Shown here one piece after another: positions 24,556 through 36,261 of a DNA stretch of 64,000 bases (the stretch's first letter is position 1; each line of letters opens with the position of its first letter). Under the pieces are notes generated by a model that saw only the letters and a program-made list of their open reading frames with translations, was not told where the DNA came from and ran no database searches. This DNA comes from Nageia nagi (Eukaryota; Pinophyta): positions 25,110,001 through 25,174,000 of the forward strand of contig JBITNC010000001.1 of the NCBI GenBank assembly GCA_050084985.1. The letters are read 5' to 3'. Made by a program: the position numbers and the translations under genes.

Positions 24556-25242
24556 TGTAGATGCCTAAAAATGATTTATTATTTATTTAATAAATCATAT
24601 TTAGAATTCCTAAATAATTTATTGCAATATTACAAATATCAAGATAAATTTGATATTACAATATGCTAGGGCCAATGCAATGTCATATGCTATGGTTCAT
24701 ATTTTAAATTATATTGAATACAATAAAGTTTTATATTATTGCTAGAGATCGACCTTCACTCCTCTTTATGTCTTTGCAAGCTACATATGAACCATAGAAA
24801 CTTTTTGATATGAAAAGATATTTGATAGGTGGTTGTATCTCGTAATATTTATCAAAGGATGATGTCTTTAGATGTCACCTATTATGAAAAATTGTTATAC
24901 TTTGAGCTTTGAAACTTTTTATCTTTTATACACTTCATAATTTTGCATATTCAACGTTGTTAACTACGTACATCTTGAGGATTGAGGATTTTAGATTTTG
25001 GTCGTAGGAGCTATTGATTCATGCATATTAAGATCCATTATGAGCTTGCCTCTAATCTAATCCCATTCCTCTAAAAATCAATTAACATTTACTTTTGAGG
25101 ATTGTACATACACTTCATATCAGATGCATGCTTTTCATGTATATTTGTTATATCTGATATAGTGTACATATCTAGCTCTTCTTATATTATAAATCATTTT
25201 TTTATTGTGTATATTTGCATTTTATATAATTTAGAGTGTGCA
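24556..25242 (+). repeat. F 5' LTR
   Basis: A 687-bp LTR, TGTAGA to TGTGCA. Near the start it has a perfect 10-bp inverted repeat, atgatttatt / aataaatcat (24571-24580, 24589-24598). It differs from the 3' LTR by roughly one base in ten plus an indel of about 20 bp. The sequence after it (tttttggtgaatccgac) is a possible primer site that I cannot assign to a tRNA. Confidence 0.85.
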
Positions 25243-27500
25243 TTTTTGGTGAATCCGACATTCTTACACACCTAGATTACATTCTAGGGCATCCCTTATT
25301 AAGAGTTATGAATCCATTCATGTTATTATCTCTTCCCTTACCCAAGGTGCTTAGAGTCATAGCTCGAGAAAATGATAAAACTAGGGTTTGTTCTACTTAT
25401 GTTATAAAGATGAATTTGAATAAAGAACAACCTAAGTTTTCTAGAAGTAAAGTCCATTTTAATGAGATCAAAAGAAGTATTAGGGTAAATGCAGCAGCTT
25501 GGTCCCAATGATAAAATATATATTGATGAGGAAAATGATATTGAATCTACAAATTCTAGCAAAAGAATGGATATTATTGGAGAAACCCCTAATAATTTTA
25601 ATATGTCTATCAATTATTATAATTTTGATAATGTAAGTTTGGGAAGCCATGGTGATACTTCTAATAGTGATATTGAAATTGAAGAATTAGATAGAATTCT
25701 TAGCCACATTAGATCAATAAAGTAATTGATATCTGATAAAGAAAAATTGGAGTATTATATTACTAACAATACTAAAGAAGTTATAGATATCCTAACAAAT
25801 TATGAGTTATTAGAAGTGGGTCTTGTAACTCCGTAATCCTCAGATAGTTTATTTTCATAAGAAAATGCAGGGTCCAGAAAATGAAGTGTTTTTATCATCA
25901 AGAAAAATGGCATTAACAATGTGGACTGTACACATGTTACTAATAGCATGGAAGTAGAGGAAAATGAATCTCCAAAAAAGATGATCATCGAGGATGTCAA
26001 TGAGGAGAGTGAAGCAAAGTTTGAACCTCTGGTAACCCAATCTGAAGATCATAATCTAGGTATGATTCCTAAATGTTCTAATAGGGACAAGGTAAGAGCA
26101 TTTTATGTGATGATGAAATTGCAAAAAAATAGCTAAATAAGTTTTTATTGTAATTAATAATGCTTATGTACATAACCCTAGTTGGTAAAAAGAAGAGCAT
26201 GATATAAAGGTTGTTTCTATTTTTGAAGCTCAAGAAACTGATTACTTTCAAAAGGCTAATGAAGATCAATAATTACAATTTATGTTGGAATTTATTATTA
26301 AAATTGAACATGAAATAATACATGAGATTGGATCATTTGTGCCACTAAAATATGATGAACTTAGAAGGGAAAAATCAAATAAACCAACCTCTCAAAATAG
26401 CAATGCACCACCACCAGACCTAAAGATCAATATACCTATAGGGAATAAACATGTAGTGCAAAATTATCAACCAAAAAAATCTGTTATAGTGCCAAATAAT
26501 GGAAATACAATTCAAGAAAGGATTGAGAACATAGAAAAAGATATGCATACTGATGATGAGGATGATTTATTATGTTGGTTAAAGCATCCATTAATTGATA
26601 GAATTGTTTCTAAGTTGTTTGTTGGTAAAAAGAGTGTGAAATTTATGAAATTTGATGGTTTACAAGATCTAAAAATGCATATTAAAAAATTTCAAGAGGA
26701 AGCTATTGAGTATGTTCATGATAGAGATATGCTTGCAAGAGTATTTTCAAGTAGCTTGAAATATGATGCATTGAATTGGTACTTTAGGCTTCCTAAAAAA
26801 GTGTTGATAAGTATGAGGATTTAATACATAATTTTTTGAAAACATTTAGTATAATATCATATAAAAAGTTCAATTGAAATATTTGTGTAAAATTAAGCAA
26901 TTACCTAATCAATGTCTGATTTTGTGAAAGTATGAAAATAAATTGCAAATAAAATCTCTATGCCTGAGCAAGAATTTAATAATACTTTTGCAAATGCTTT
27001 GTTGCCTACATATAAAATATAAGTTGTGTCTAATAATGGATTGACATTAGCTAGACTTATAGATATTTTGTTTAAAAAGAAAAATTGTATCAAGCAAACT
27101 TATAAGAAATGTTATCAAACATTTCAAATGTATAAAAAGAAAGCAAAATCTCAAGTGTATGAAAAGAAGGAAAAAACAAAAGTTGCTACAGCTAATGTTG
27201 ATAGAAAAAAGAATAAACCATAAAGGAATTTTACTAAGATAACTGATACTGTTAATAATATTCTTAATGTGATATTAAAATATCTTATTGAGCTTCACCT
27301 ATGGTTCAACATCACTTTCCTAATGGTATTTCTGAAAATTATAGATATATTGAGGAATTTTGCAATTATCATACGACACTAAGGAACCTAACAAAAATTG
27401 TAGGATCTTAAGAAATGTCATTCAGGATTTGATCGATAATAAAGCAATTTGGATGGATGATAATCTTGAAGTAGAAGAAGGGCCCATACATCTTGATAAT
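25243..27500 (+). pseudogene. F gag (Ty3/gypsy type), broken
   Basis: Gag forms the particle. The N-terminal part, 25300-26136, is acidic and split over three frames. The core lies in the frame 26282-26824 and shows the retrotransposon-gag pattern: VKFMKFDGLQDLKMHIKKF (about 26635-26695), then DMLARVFSSSLKYDALNWYF (about 26725-26785). Beyond 26824 the frame is broken. Further pieces are MPEQEFNN near 26960 and a C-terminal CNYH motif near 27362 followed, in another frame, by CRILRNVIQDLID, the knuckle-like end typical of plant gypsy gag. No protease or RT follows. Confidence 0.75.
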
Positions 27501-27862
27501 GGATAGTTGAAGATATTTATGAATCACTTACCAAAGATAACTCAGCAACCAAGGTTTCATTGGTTTGGTAAGTACTTCACATTATATGAATTATTATTTC
27601 TTTAACAAAAATGAATGCAAAAAACATTAGAAATAAGCAAGTAAAAGATATGATGAAGAAAAATAATAGTGGTAAAGCTTACAAAAAGAACGTTGCTAAC
27701 CGCATGCATGACTATCTACATGTTATCAATGATGTACATTATACCAACAAAAAGGCACCTTTTTTTTTACTTGCATATGCAAAATATATATGGGTTCTTA
27801 AACCATCCTAGGTATGCATATTTATTGATCAAATTTGAAAAATTAAAACTTGTAGTGTACCA
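27501..27862 (+). other. F sequence between gag and inserted element B
   Basis: Weakly open but unrecognised; the frame 27611-27811 is lysine-rich and has no motif I can name. Its last five bases, tacca, are the target duplication of element B. Confidence 0.5.
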
Positions 27863-28529
27863 TGTTAGGATTTAATAAGTTTATATAAGCAAGAGCATTC
27901 ACAATTCTTCTGGTCCTTGGCAAAAAAAAACAACATTTAAGCATACTACTGAAATCAAACAACCATGAACATCAATCACACAAGAGAGACACAAGAGATA
28001 ATGTGGTTCACCTAGTGTAGGCTACATCCACGGAGAAGCTTTCAACCCTTTTGCATATCATTCTTCAAGTCCTCCAAGCAACAAACCAGCAACATAATAT
28101 TGCTACAACCTTCACTCTGGAGTTACAACAAAGCCTCACTACAATCTCTCTCACATACTATCTACATAAGACATCAAACTACAATCACAATCTACTTCAT
28201 AATTGCTGTCAAAACTACATATTATATGCCTCAACTCAAGCCTCTTATTTATAGGTACAAACCAACCCAACTTAAACCCAAGTTGGATCTGGAAGGTCGT
28301 TAGGTAACCCCCAACCCTTCTGTAACTGATAAACAGGTGTCATGGCTCCTTGGCAACTAAAATTTGATGTCAAACGAGAAAGTAACTGTTCTCTATTTTC
28401 TAGCCGGTGCCCTGCAGACCAGTTGGCATTACCAGGTCAGTATCCTTCAGATCGGCTATCAGTCTGATGTCAATCGCCAGAGTCTAGCCGGTTGGCTAGC
28501 TGGCTGGTCATAGTCTCCATTTTCTAACA
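27863..28529 (-). repeat. B 3' LTR
   Basis: 667 bp, TGTTAGGATT to TTCTAACA. It is followed at 28530-28542 by atctcccacttgg, the complement of the polypurine tract. It contains a segment of about 100 bp, between two tagccggt repeats, that is absent from element C. Confidence 0.95.
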
Positions 28530-28613
28530 ATCTCCCACTTGGATACTTCTTCCTCTGCAACAAGGGTCAAAAGCTTCTCATCTTGGCCTTTACTCCTTAA
28601 GACCAATCCAAGT

Positions 28614-29201
28614 TCAGCAAGAGCCCAACTTCTCCTTTGTAACAACTTTAGTGAACATGTCCGCAGGATTTTGAGACATGTGAATCTTCCCCAAACTGAC
28701 TGAACCATCCTCCAACACTGCCCTGATGAAGTGATACCTCAATTTGATATGCTTGGTTCTCGAATGGAAGGCTAAGTTCTTTGCAAGATGAATGGCACTC
28801 TGGCTATCGCTCCATAGCTTCGCATCCTCCTGCACCTTTCCCAGTTCCTCCATCAATCTCTTCAACCAAATCAATTCTTTACTTGCCTCCGTGATCGCAA
28901 CATACTCTGCCTCAGTAGTGGAGAGAGCCACAACCTGTTGGAGCTTTGAAATCCAACTCACCGCTGTACCTCCAATGGTAAACACATATCCTGTAGTGCT
29001 TCTCCCACCATCTATATCACCTACCATGTCAGAATCAACATAACCTTGCAAACAAGAGTTAGATCCACCAAAACATAAAGAGTAATGAGAAGTACCCCTT
29101 AAATACCTAAGGATCCATTTAATTGCTTCCCAATGCCCTTTTCCTGGATTATTCATGAATCTACTAACCACTCCCACTGCTTGTGCTATATCTGGTCTAG
29201 T
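28614..29201 (-). pseudogene. B RNase H
   Basis: RNase H removes the RNA strand during reverse transcription. Readable motifs are GYVDSDMVGDIDGGRSTTGY, then VALSTTEAEYVAITEASKEL, LWSDSQSAIHLAKN and HSRTKHI. The frame is open from 29177 to 28614. A TGA just upstream, where C has a cysteine codon (AMVCTRP), separates it from RT, and another TGA ends it eight codons before the C copy does. Confidence 0.9.
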
Positions 29202-30185
29202 TCACACCATTGCATACATTAAACTCCCAACCGCTGAAGCATAGGGAACTTTAGTCATGTACTCCTTTTCCTTATCTATCTTAGGACTTAAATGTTTGGT
29301 GAGTTTAAAATGCTTTGCCAATGGTGTAGTTACAGATTTTGCATTATTCATATTGAACCTTTTAAGAATTTTATCAATATAGTCTTCTTGACTTAGTCTA
29401 AGCAAGTGGTTTTGTTTATCTCTTGTTATTTTCATTCCAAGTATTTGTTTAGCTTCACCCAAATCCTTCATTTCAAAATTATTAGCCAACTTTTCCTTAA
29501 GATCAACAATATCTTGCATACTAGATCCTGCTACCAACATATCATCCACATATAAAAGCAAGATTACATAGTTGCCATTTGTTGTCTTCTTTACATACAC
29601 ACAATGATCAGATTGACATCTTACAAATTTATTTATTATCATGAAAGTGTCAAACTTATGATACCATTGCCTAGGTGCTTGCTTCAAACCGTACAAGCTC
29701 TTTTCCAATTTACATACATACCCTTCTTTACCTTTGACCTCAAAACCTTCGGGTTGATGCATATAAATATCCTCCTCCAAATCCCCATGAAGGAAAGCTG
29801 TCTTTACATCCAATTGTTTAAGAAACAAGTTTTCAGTAGCAACAAGACTCAATATTGCTCTAATCGAGGTCATTTTAACAACTGGAGAAAAGATCTCATC
29901 ATAATCTATACCTTTTTTCTGTTCAAAACCTTTTACCACAAGTCTTGCCTTGTACCTTTGTCGCCCATCTACCTCTTCCTTTATCCTATACACCCATTTG
30001 TTAGTAAGTGCCTTCTTACCCTCTGGAAGCTCAACCAAACTCCAAGTTTGATTCTTAAGTAAGGAGTCCATCTCCTCCTTCATAGCATGCTCCCACTTAA
30101 TCTGTGTATCACCCTGCATAGCTTCATCAAAACATTCAGGTTCACCACCATCAGTATAAAGAATATGATAAAGAGCAGGAGAGTA
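29202..30185 (-). pseudogene. B reverse transcriptase
   Basis: An open frame of 305 codons, 29202-30119, with the RT_2 (copia) domain: WSLVELPEGKKALTNKWVYR, then QLDVKTAFLHGDLEEDIYM, CKLEKSLYGLKQAPRQWY and the catalytic LLYVDDMLVAG. The sequence continues upstream to about 30185 through DGGEPECFDEAMQGD, where an in-frame TGA (PPK-stop-YSPAL) cuts it from the integrase. The catalytic residues themselves look intact. Confidence 0.9.
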
Positions 30186-30701
30186 TCATTTAGGAGGATT
30201 TCTAGTCCTTGAGGACCTTCTAAGTGACAAAGTTTGAGGTGTTTGTGGTGGAGGTGCTTGAACATTATTATTATCAGGACCCTTATATTGATCAACATCT
30301 TCTAGAGATACAAACTTGGGTTCCTCAACATTTTGCAATCTATCTTTATACATGCTTTTCTCATTGAATACAACATCTCTACTTCTAATGATTTTATGGT
30401 TATCAAAATCCCATAACCTATATCCCAAATCATTAACACCATATCCAACAAAATAGCATTTTTGTGATTTTGCATCAAGTTTCTTTCTATCCTCTTTATC
30501 AACATGTGCAAAAGCCTCACAACCAAAGACTCTCAAGAATGAGTAATTCACCTTTTTACCTGTCCACATATCCTCTAGAATGCCTCCATCTAAAGCCATA
30601 GATGGACCCCTGTTAATCAAATAAACAGCAGTGTCAATAGCATCAGCCCAAAGATTCAAAGAAAACCCAGCATGTATCCTCATACTTCTAGCCCTTTCCA
30701 A
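30186..30701 (-). pseudogene. B integrase C-terminal part, shifted frame
   Basis: An open frame of 171 codons starting ERARSMRIHAGFSLNLW and running through NRGPSMALDGGILEDMW, LRVFGCEAFAHVDKEDRKKL and the GYRLWDFDNHKIIRSRDVVF motif typical of the copia integrase end. It is offset from the upstream frame because B lacks one base after MNRTI relative to C. Confidence 0.9.
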
Positions 30702-32467
30702 ATAGTCCTATTCATTCTTTCTGCAACCCCATTTTTCTGTGGAGTTCTAGGAACCACCTTAATCCTTCTAATGCCATTGTGTGAACAAAATGAATCAAAC
30801 TCATTATTGCAAAATTCCCCACCATTATCGGACTTAAGACATTTCAACTTAGAATTAGTTTCATTCTCAACCAATGCCTTCCACCTCTTAAATATTTCAA
30901 ACACATCAGATTTCTTTTTAATACAGTATACCCATGTCTTCCTGGTATAATCATCAATAAAAGTGACAAAATAAGATGAGCCCCCAAGTGAGCAAACCTG
31001 TGCAGGACCCCACACATCCGTATGAACAAGCTCTAATTTGTGATTCTTCTTTTCTTTGCCAACTTTAAGAAAATTAACCCTTTTTTGTTTTCCATACACA
31101 CAATCTTCACAAAATCCTAAATCAACTTCTTTAAGATTAGGGAGTGAACCATTAGAGTGTAACATTTTCATACCTTTCTCACTCATATGTCCAAGTCTAT
31201 TATGCCATAGTGATGTATCATTGCCTATTGAAACAAGATTCAATGAATAATCAAAGACATTTGTGAGCAAATAAAGAGACCCCACCAAATTTCCCTTTGC
31301 AAATACCATTGAACCTTTAGTTACTTTCCAACTAGCATCCCCGAATGTCATCACATAGCCCTCCTTATCCAATTTACTTGTTGATATAAGATTTCTTTTA
31401 AGATCCGGAATGTGTCTAGCTTCATTAAGAGTCCATTGTGTTCCATTAGGTAATTCCATTGTTATATTGCCAATACAAACAATCTTGCATGGGTGTTCAT
31501 TACCTAATAATACTTGACCAAAGTCACCATGTGTGTAATTTGAAAAATAGTTCTTATGTGGAGTAGCATGATATGAAGCACCCGAATCAAGAACCCAATA
31601 ATCATCATTCTTTTCATTATACATGATTAAAGCATCTTGAATTAATTCACCAACAATATTTGCCTCTTGGTTACTTGTGCTTTCATTATTATAATTACTA
31701 CTTTCACTTTCTTTTCCTTTTCTATTCCAACAATCCCTTTTAATGTGACCCTTTTTACCACAATGCCAACATTCCAATTTAGTTTTACCTTTTGATTTTG
31801 ACCTTCCTTGCGATTTGCTTCTTGACTTGCTTCTCCTTCTTTCCTTTGATCTTCCTCTTGCCTCTACTGTGAGAGCAGCATTGGAGCATTCTCCCGTGGA
31901 CTTTCTCCTCATGTCCTCACTTAGAATTGTTCCAACAACTTCATCAAAGATCAATTTTGCATTAGAAGAAGAATTACTAACAGCCATAACAAAGCTATTC
32001 CAACTATCCGGAAGTGAACATAGAATTAACAAAGCCCTTACTTCATCTTCAAATTCTAAACTTACTGAAGTTAATTGATTTGTGATTGTGTTGAATTCAT
32101 TAACATGGTCCTGAACTGAACTACCTTCATTCATCTTCATGTTAAACAATTTCTTCATTAAGTATACTTTGTTTGAGGCAGATGGTTTTTCATACATTTT
32201 AGCAAGCTTATCCATTACACCTTTAGTAGTTTTTTCATTGGAAATATTGAAAGCTACACTAAAACTTAAACAAAGTCTTACAGCTCCCAAAGCCTTTCTA
32301 TCCAACAAGTTCCATTCTTCATCACTCATAGAAGTGGGTTTCTTACTCTTATCTTCTAGAGGTTGATAGAGATCCTTTTGGTAGAGGTAGTCTTCCATTT
32401 GCATTTTCCAAAACTGAAAACCTTGCCCATTAAATCTTTCCACCTTCAGCCTCCCTTCTTCTGCCAT
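30680..32467 (-). pseudogene. B gag, protease and integrase N-terminal part
   Basis: The start is set at ATG 32467 (MAEEGRLKVERFNGQGF) because the same site begins C gag; an in-frame ATG at 32512 is an alternative. Domains in order: gag (WKMQMEDYLYQKDLYQPL), Arg/Ser-rich stretch, zinc knuckle CWHCGKKGHIKRDC, protease WVLDSGASYHAT with intact DSG, integrase finger LWHNRLGHMSEKG with CEDCVYGKQKR, and core HTDVWGP, then SDNGGEF, then PQKNGVAERMNRT. It ends in a frameshift just after MNRTI. The catalytic Asp, Asp and Glu are present. Confidence 0.9.
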
Positions 32468-32531
32468 AGTGCTCTTCCTGGTTTCCAATCTACACACAAG
32501 ATTCACCAACAAAATCCCAACACAACAACAA

Positions 32532-32543
32532 GCTCTGATACCA
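32532..32543 (-). other. B primer-binding site
   Basis: Complement of TGGTATCAGAGC, the plant initiator-Met tRNA primer site, 2 nt from the 5' LTR. Confidence 0.9.
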
Positions 32544-32545
32544 CT

Positions 32546-33212
32546 TTTTAGGATTTAATAGGTTTATATAAGCAAGAGCATTCACAATTCTTCTGGTCCT
32601 TGGCAAAAAAAAACAACATTTAAGCATACTACTGAAATCAAACAACCATGAACATCAATCACACAAGAGAGACACAAGAGATAACGTGGTTCACCCAGTG
32701 TAGGCTACATCCATGGAGAAGCTTTCAACCCTTTTGCATATCATTCTTCAAGTCCTCCAAGCAACAAACCAGCAGCATAATCTTGCTACAACCTTCACTT
32801 TGGAGTTACAACAAAGCCTCACTACAATCTCTCTCACATACTATCTACATAAGACATCAAACTACAATCACAATCTATTTCACAATTGCTGTCAAAACTA
32901 CATATTATATGCCTCAACTCAAGCCTCTTATTTATAAGTACAAACCAACCCAACTTAAACCCAAGTTGGATCTGGAAGGTCGTTAGGTAACCCCCAACCC
33001 TTCTGTAACTGATAAATAGGTGTCATGGCTCCTTGGCAACTGAAATTTGATGTCAAACGAGAAAGTAATTGTTCTCTATTTTATAGCCGGTGCCCTGCAG
33101 ACCAGTTGGCATTACCAGGTCGGTATCCTTCAGATCGGCTATCAGTCTGATGTCAATCGCCAGAGTCTAGCCGGTTGGCCGGCTGGCTGGTCATAGTCTC
33201 CATTTTCTAACA
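32546..33212 (-). repeat. B 5' LTR
   Basis: 667 bp, about 18 differences from the 3' LTR. The inner end reads ttttagg rather than tgttagg, a change also present in element C. It is followed by the tacca duplication copy. Confidence 0.95.
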
Positions 33213-33944
33213 TACCATAGGTGGCTTACTTTATGAATGATGAAATGTGTATGTTGGATTATCATAATGGTCATGTGATGGTTTTATTTGTCTTCTGGGT
33301 AGATTTTGATCATATCCCTCATATATTTTTCTTAAAAATATTTCAAAACCCACAATGTTAATAGCATGCAACTATTTTTATGTTGTTAATGATATGTGTC
33401 TAGCGAACTAGAATAAAAATAAATAGTATATCTTATTTCTTTAAGATCTACTGAGATGTTTTATGGGCATGTTATCAGTTTTTAAATTCATTAAAATAGA
33501 AAAACTCTCCTAGGTTCATGATTGTTTATATGTTGCAAATAAGGAATCATGGATTTAATTCATTTGTGAGTTTGAATCAAATAATGAAATTGAATATTGG
33601 TTACAAATTGGTATGTATGTGTTCATTAGGTTTGTTATGTACTTTCATTCATTTCATAGGTTGAATTGTTATTTTATGGAAATAAGTGATGAAGTTGTAA
33701 ATAAAAAAGTGAAATGGTGTATATGGTTTGTTGCTTACAACTTTTAAACTTGTACTTTAAAATTCCAATTGCAAATCATATAGGTACAACTATACAAGCA
33801 AGTAAATTATTCATTTAAATAACAAAAAGTAAAAAGCTAAGCATGCACTCAAAATGGTACACAAAATTGGGATCCAAAAAGAGTCATATACATATATTAA
33901 AATAAAAAAGGTGGTACTATGTCTCAGTATACATTCTAGCAGCA
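33213..33944 (+). other. F interior after B, non-coding
   Basis: AT-rich F sequence between the B insertion and the antisense pseudogene. I see no coding motif, and in particular no RT or integrase block. Confidence 0.6.
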
Positions 33945-36261
33945 TGAGCTACTACCACTACTACCCACCTCACTAGGCCTAGATACCCTCCTACTACCAC
34001 TACTCTATCCAGAAATGAACACACTATCTGATACCTCATTAGAATTAATACCATGATAGGTCATTATTGCTTTATCCCTCTCATATTTACTCCTAAGTAT
34101 CATGATTTCCTTGTCACGCTTTTATATCTTATCCATTAGTTGTCAAAGGAATGCCCATTTCTCATTGGGTGGGGGCATGTCAACTCTCTCTTATAATCTC
34201 TTCAAACTATTGATTTATGGATGCTATTTATGCATCCCTCACTGGAATTATGGCATGAAGAGTTGAAAGTTATGATTGAAGATCAGGAACCATAGCCTTG
34301 AAGGGCTTTAGTATCTTAATCACTGCCTCTAGGGAAATGATTTGGGTGGTCATCTCTATTGTAAACATAGAAGCTATAAGTTAGTTATCCATAGGATAAT
34401 AACCAAATGTCAAAAATGCATAAACCTATAAGTGTGTAATAGATTTTTATGTTCTGAAACAAGTGGTATGATTTCAACTAATGACTTTAACACTAGTGCT
34501 GATATGGATGGATGCTCCCACATTGGAATATCATGCATGGGGTTGTCAATATTTTGCTCACCATCATCAAAATACTCCTTCGAGGACTTGGTAGCCAACT
34601 CATCATCCTCATCATCTAACTATAGCCCACCATGCCATGTATCCCTTGGCAATAGTCAAAGCTATAAAAGTGGGCTCTATAGGGTTCATGGTACTTGGCT
34701 TTTCTAATTTGTCATCCATGCAGGCATATTCTATGCCCTTGGTAGGGCATCCCTCTCAGCTCTCTTTCGAATATAATAAATAGGGGTAGGTGGAATACCC
34801 TGTTGAGTCTAAAATTACCTTAAAACACATTATGGTAAGTATGGCTCTACAAGCTTAATTCTAATCTAAAGGAAGCATGGTTGTCTTACCCATAGTAGCT
34901 AGTAGACATCCTCCTTCCATACATAGTTAGCATACAAAACCCATACTATGTCCTATAATTGTAACATGTCTATCTCCTATAATCTAGCCTCTAGTGTGTG
35001 TGGATACATGTACCCATGAAGTCTAGAAACCTAAAATTCAAAGCTAAATCTATGGGATCCTCCCTAGCTCTTTGGAATCCCATTAGTCTAATAATACCTA
35101 TCTTCTCGTAAGCCCACACTTGCATTAAACTAGCATGAGAAATGGTAATGTTGAACTTATCAACTGATATAAAATTATGCAAATTTCTATACAACTAATC
35201 CAAAAGAATAATATCCCAAGCATAATGTGTACCCCTGGTACAAATATCCTGTATAATCCATACCATGCCTAATGAAAAAGTCAAACTCCTCTTATCTAGG
35301 CAAATATAAGTAAAAATAATCAAGGCAATAAGAAGCCTTTGATGCCTAGAGGGAGATGCAAACTTGCACGCTTCATGTAAGTGGGAGACCCTATGCTTAC
35401 AATCATTATCATTCTCTCCCATGAGCCACATTGCATATCTTCCTATCCTCATTATATGAAACTTCAACTTGTTGAACAAGCCACCCATGAATAAGCACAC
35501 CCCATATGTGGTATACATCAAAAAGGGTAACTGTTATTTCACCTAGAGGTAGGTGAAAGGTGTTTGTATCCTGGTCCCAGCATTCATCCAATGCTATTAG
35601 AAGAGGGAGTTCATGTTGAACATGACTAACCATAATAAGATCATTTAAACTTGACCTCATGAGGATATCATCCTCATGATTCAACTTGGGCCACTCCCTG
35701 GCCTTCTCCAATGAAGTTGTAGACATGGCTCCACCCCTAATGGTAATCTTACACTCTTGCAAAATTGAAAAACCAAAATGCATATCAGGAACTATAATAA
35801 AATCAAACTATACCTATAATAAAAATAAAATTCTAACATAATAAAGGATAAATTAGCCTGGGAGAAAATAAATGAAAAGGAAAAACAAGAATTTATAAAA
35901 TAAAATTGCTCAAACTTGTCCCTAGCCAAATATAAATGAACGAGAAAATCAAAATGACTACAAATACTATGAAAATCAAATGAATAATGAAAAGGAAACA
36001 CAAAATGACCTTGCTGGGGGAAAACAAAAACTTAAAATGGTATAACATGAAAACCCTAAGATTTTTAAATCAAACGAAATAGGGGTGAAAATTTGAAATA
36101 GTAAAATAAAAAATAAATGGAAGTAGATAAACACTTATTGTATGGTCAAAAAGGAGGCTCCATAAATGCTTCGTGATATGCCCCCTACGATGGGTCAAAG
36201 GCCTCTCCATAACATGCCATCCATTATCTACTATCTCAATAGGTAAAAGACCAAAATCCAA
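33945..36261 (-). pseudogene. Plant mobile domain (MAIN/MAIL1-like) pseudogene, antisense in F
   Basis: On the minus strand, 35783-35409 reads NHEDDILMRSSLNDLIMVSH, then RDQDTNTFHLPLGE-like residues: the visible DECWDQDTNTFHLPLGEITV and LFDVYHIWGVLIHG fit the plant mobile domain (aminotransferase-like, PMD) signature. The same protein continues in shifted frames 35521-35195 and 35194-34991 (LMGFQRAREDPIDLALNF). Downstream there is an acidic stretch and a C-terminal coiled-coil-like part near 34130 (DKEIMILRSKYERDKAI). An upstream frame, 36261-36070, may hold the N-terminus. PMD proteins occur as host genes and as passengers of transposons. This copy has frameshifts and stops. Confidence 0.7.

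Larger units (their letters stand above)
27863..33212 (-). mobile_element. Copia element B (Tnt1/Tork-like), full length
   Basis: A 5350-bp element with two 667-bp LTRs (27863-28529, 32546-33212) and a perfect duplication tacca (27858-27862, 33213-33217). It has a primer site matching TGGTATCAGAGC, a polypurine tract, and a gag-protease-integrase-RT-RNase H gene order typical of Ty1/copia. The RT sequence (KARLVVKGFEQKKGIDYDEI) resembles the Tork lineage, to which Tnt1 belongs. The reading frame has one 1-nt frameshift and several stops. LTRs differ at about 18 sites, so it is younger than F. It is the same family as C. Confidence 0.95.

Noticed and set aside
25338-25613. A 91-codon minus-strand frame in F.
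   Set aside because: Opposite strand of the gag N-terminal region; no features of its own.
29604-30062. A 152-codon plus-strand open frame across the B reverse transcriptase.
   Set aside because: Antisense shadow of the RT gene; equivalent partial frames in C are shorter and no domain is visible.
32530-32545. gctctgatacca considered as a tRNA gene fragment.
   Set aside because: It is only 12 nt, lies directly beside an LTR and is the complement of the tRNA 3' end: a primer-binding site.
32648-32986. 112-codon plus-strand frames in the LTRs of B and C (also 48125-48463 and 52701-53039).
   Set aside because: They recur because the LTRs are repeated, lie antisense to the element and show no protein features.
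34432-34707. A 91-codon plus-strand serine-rich frame.
   Set aside because: Antisense to the PMD pseudogene's acidic segment.
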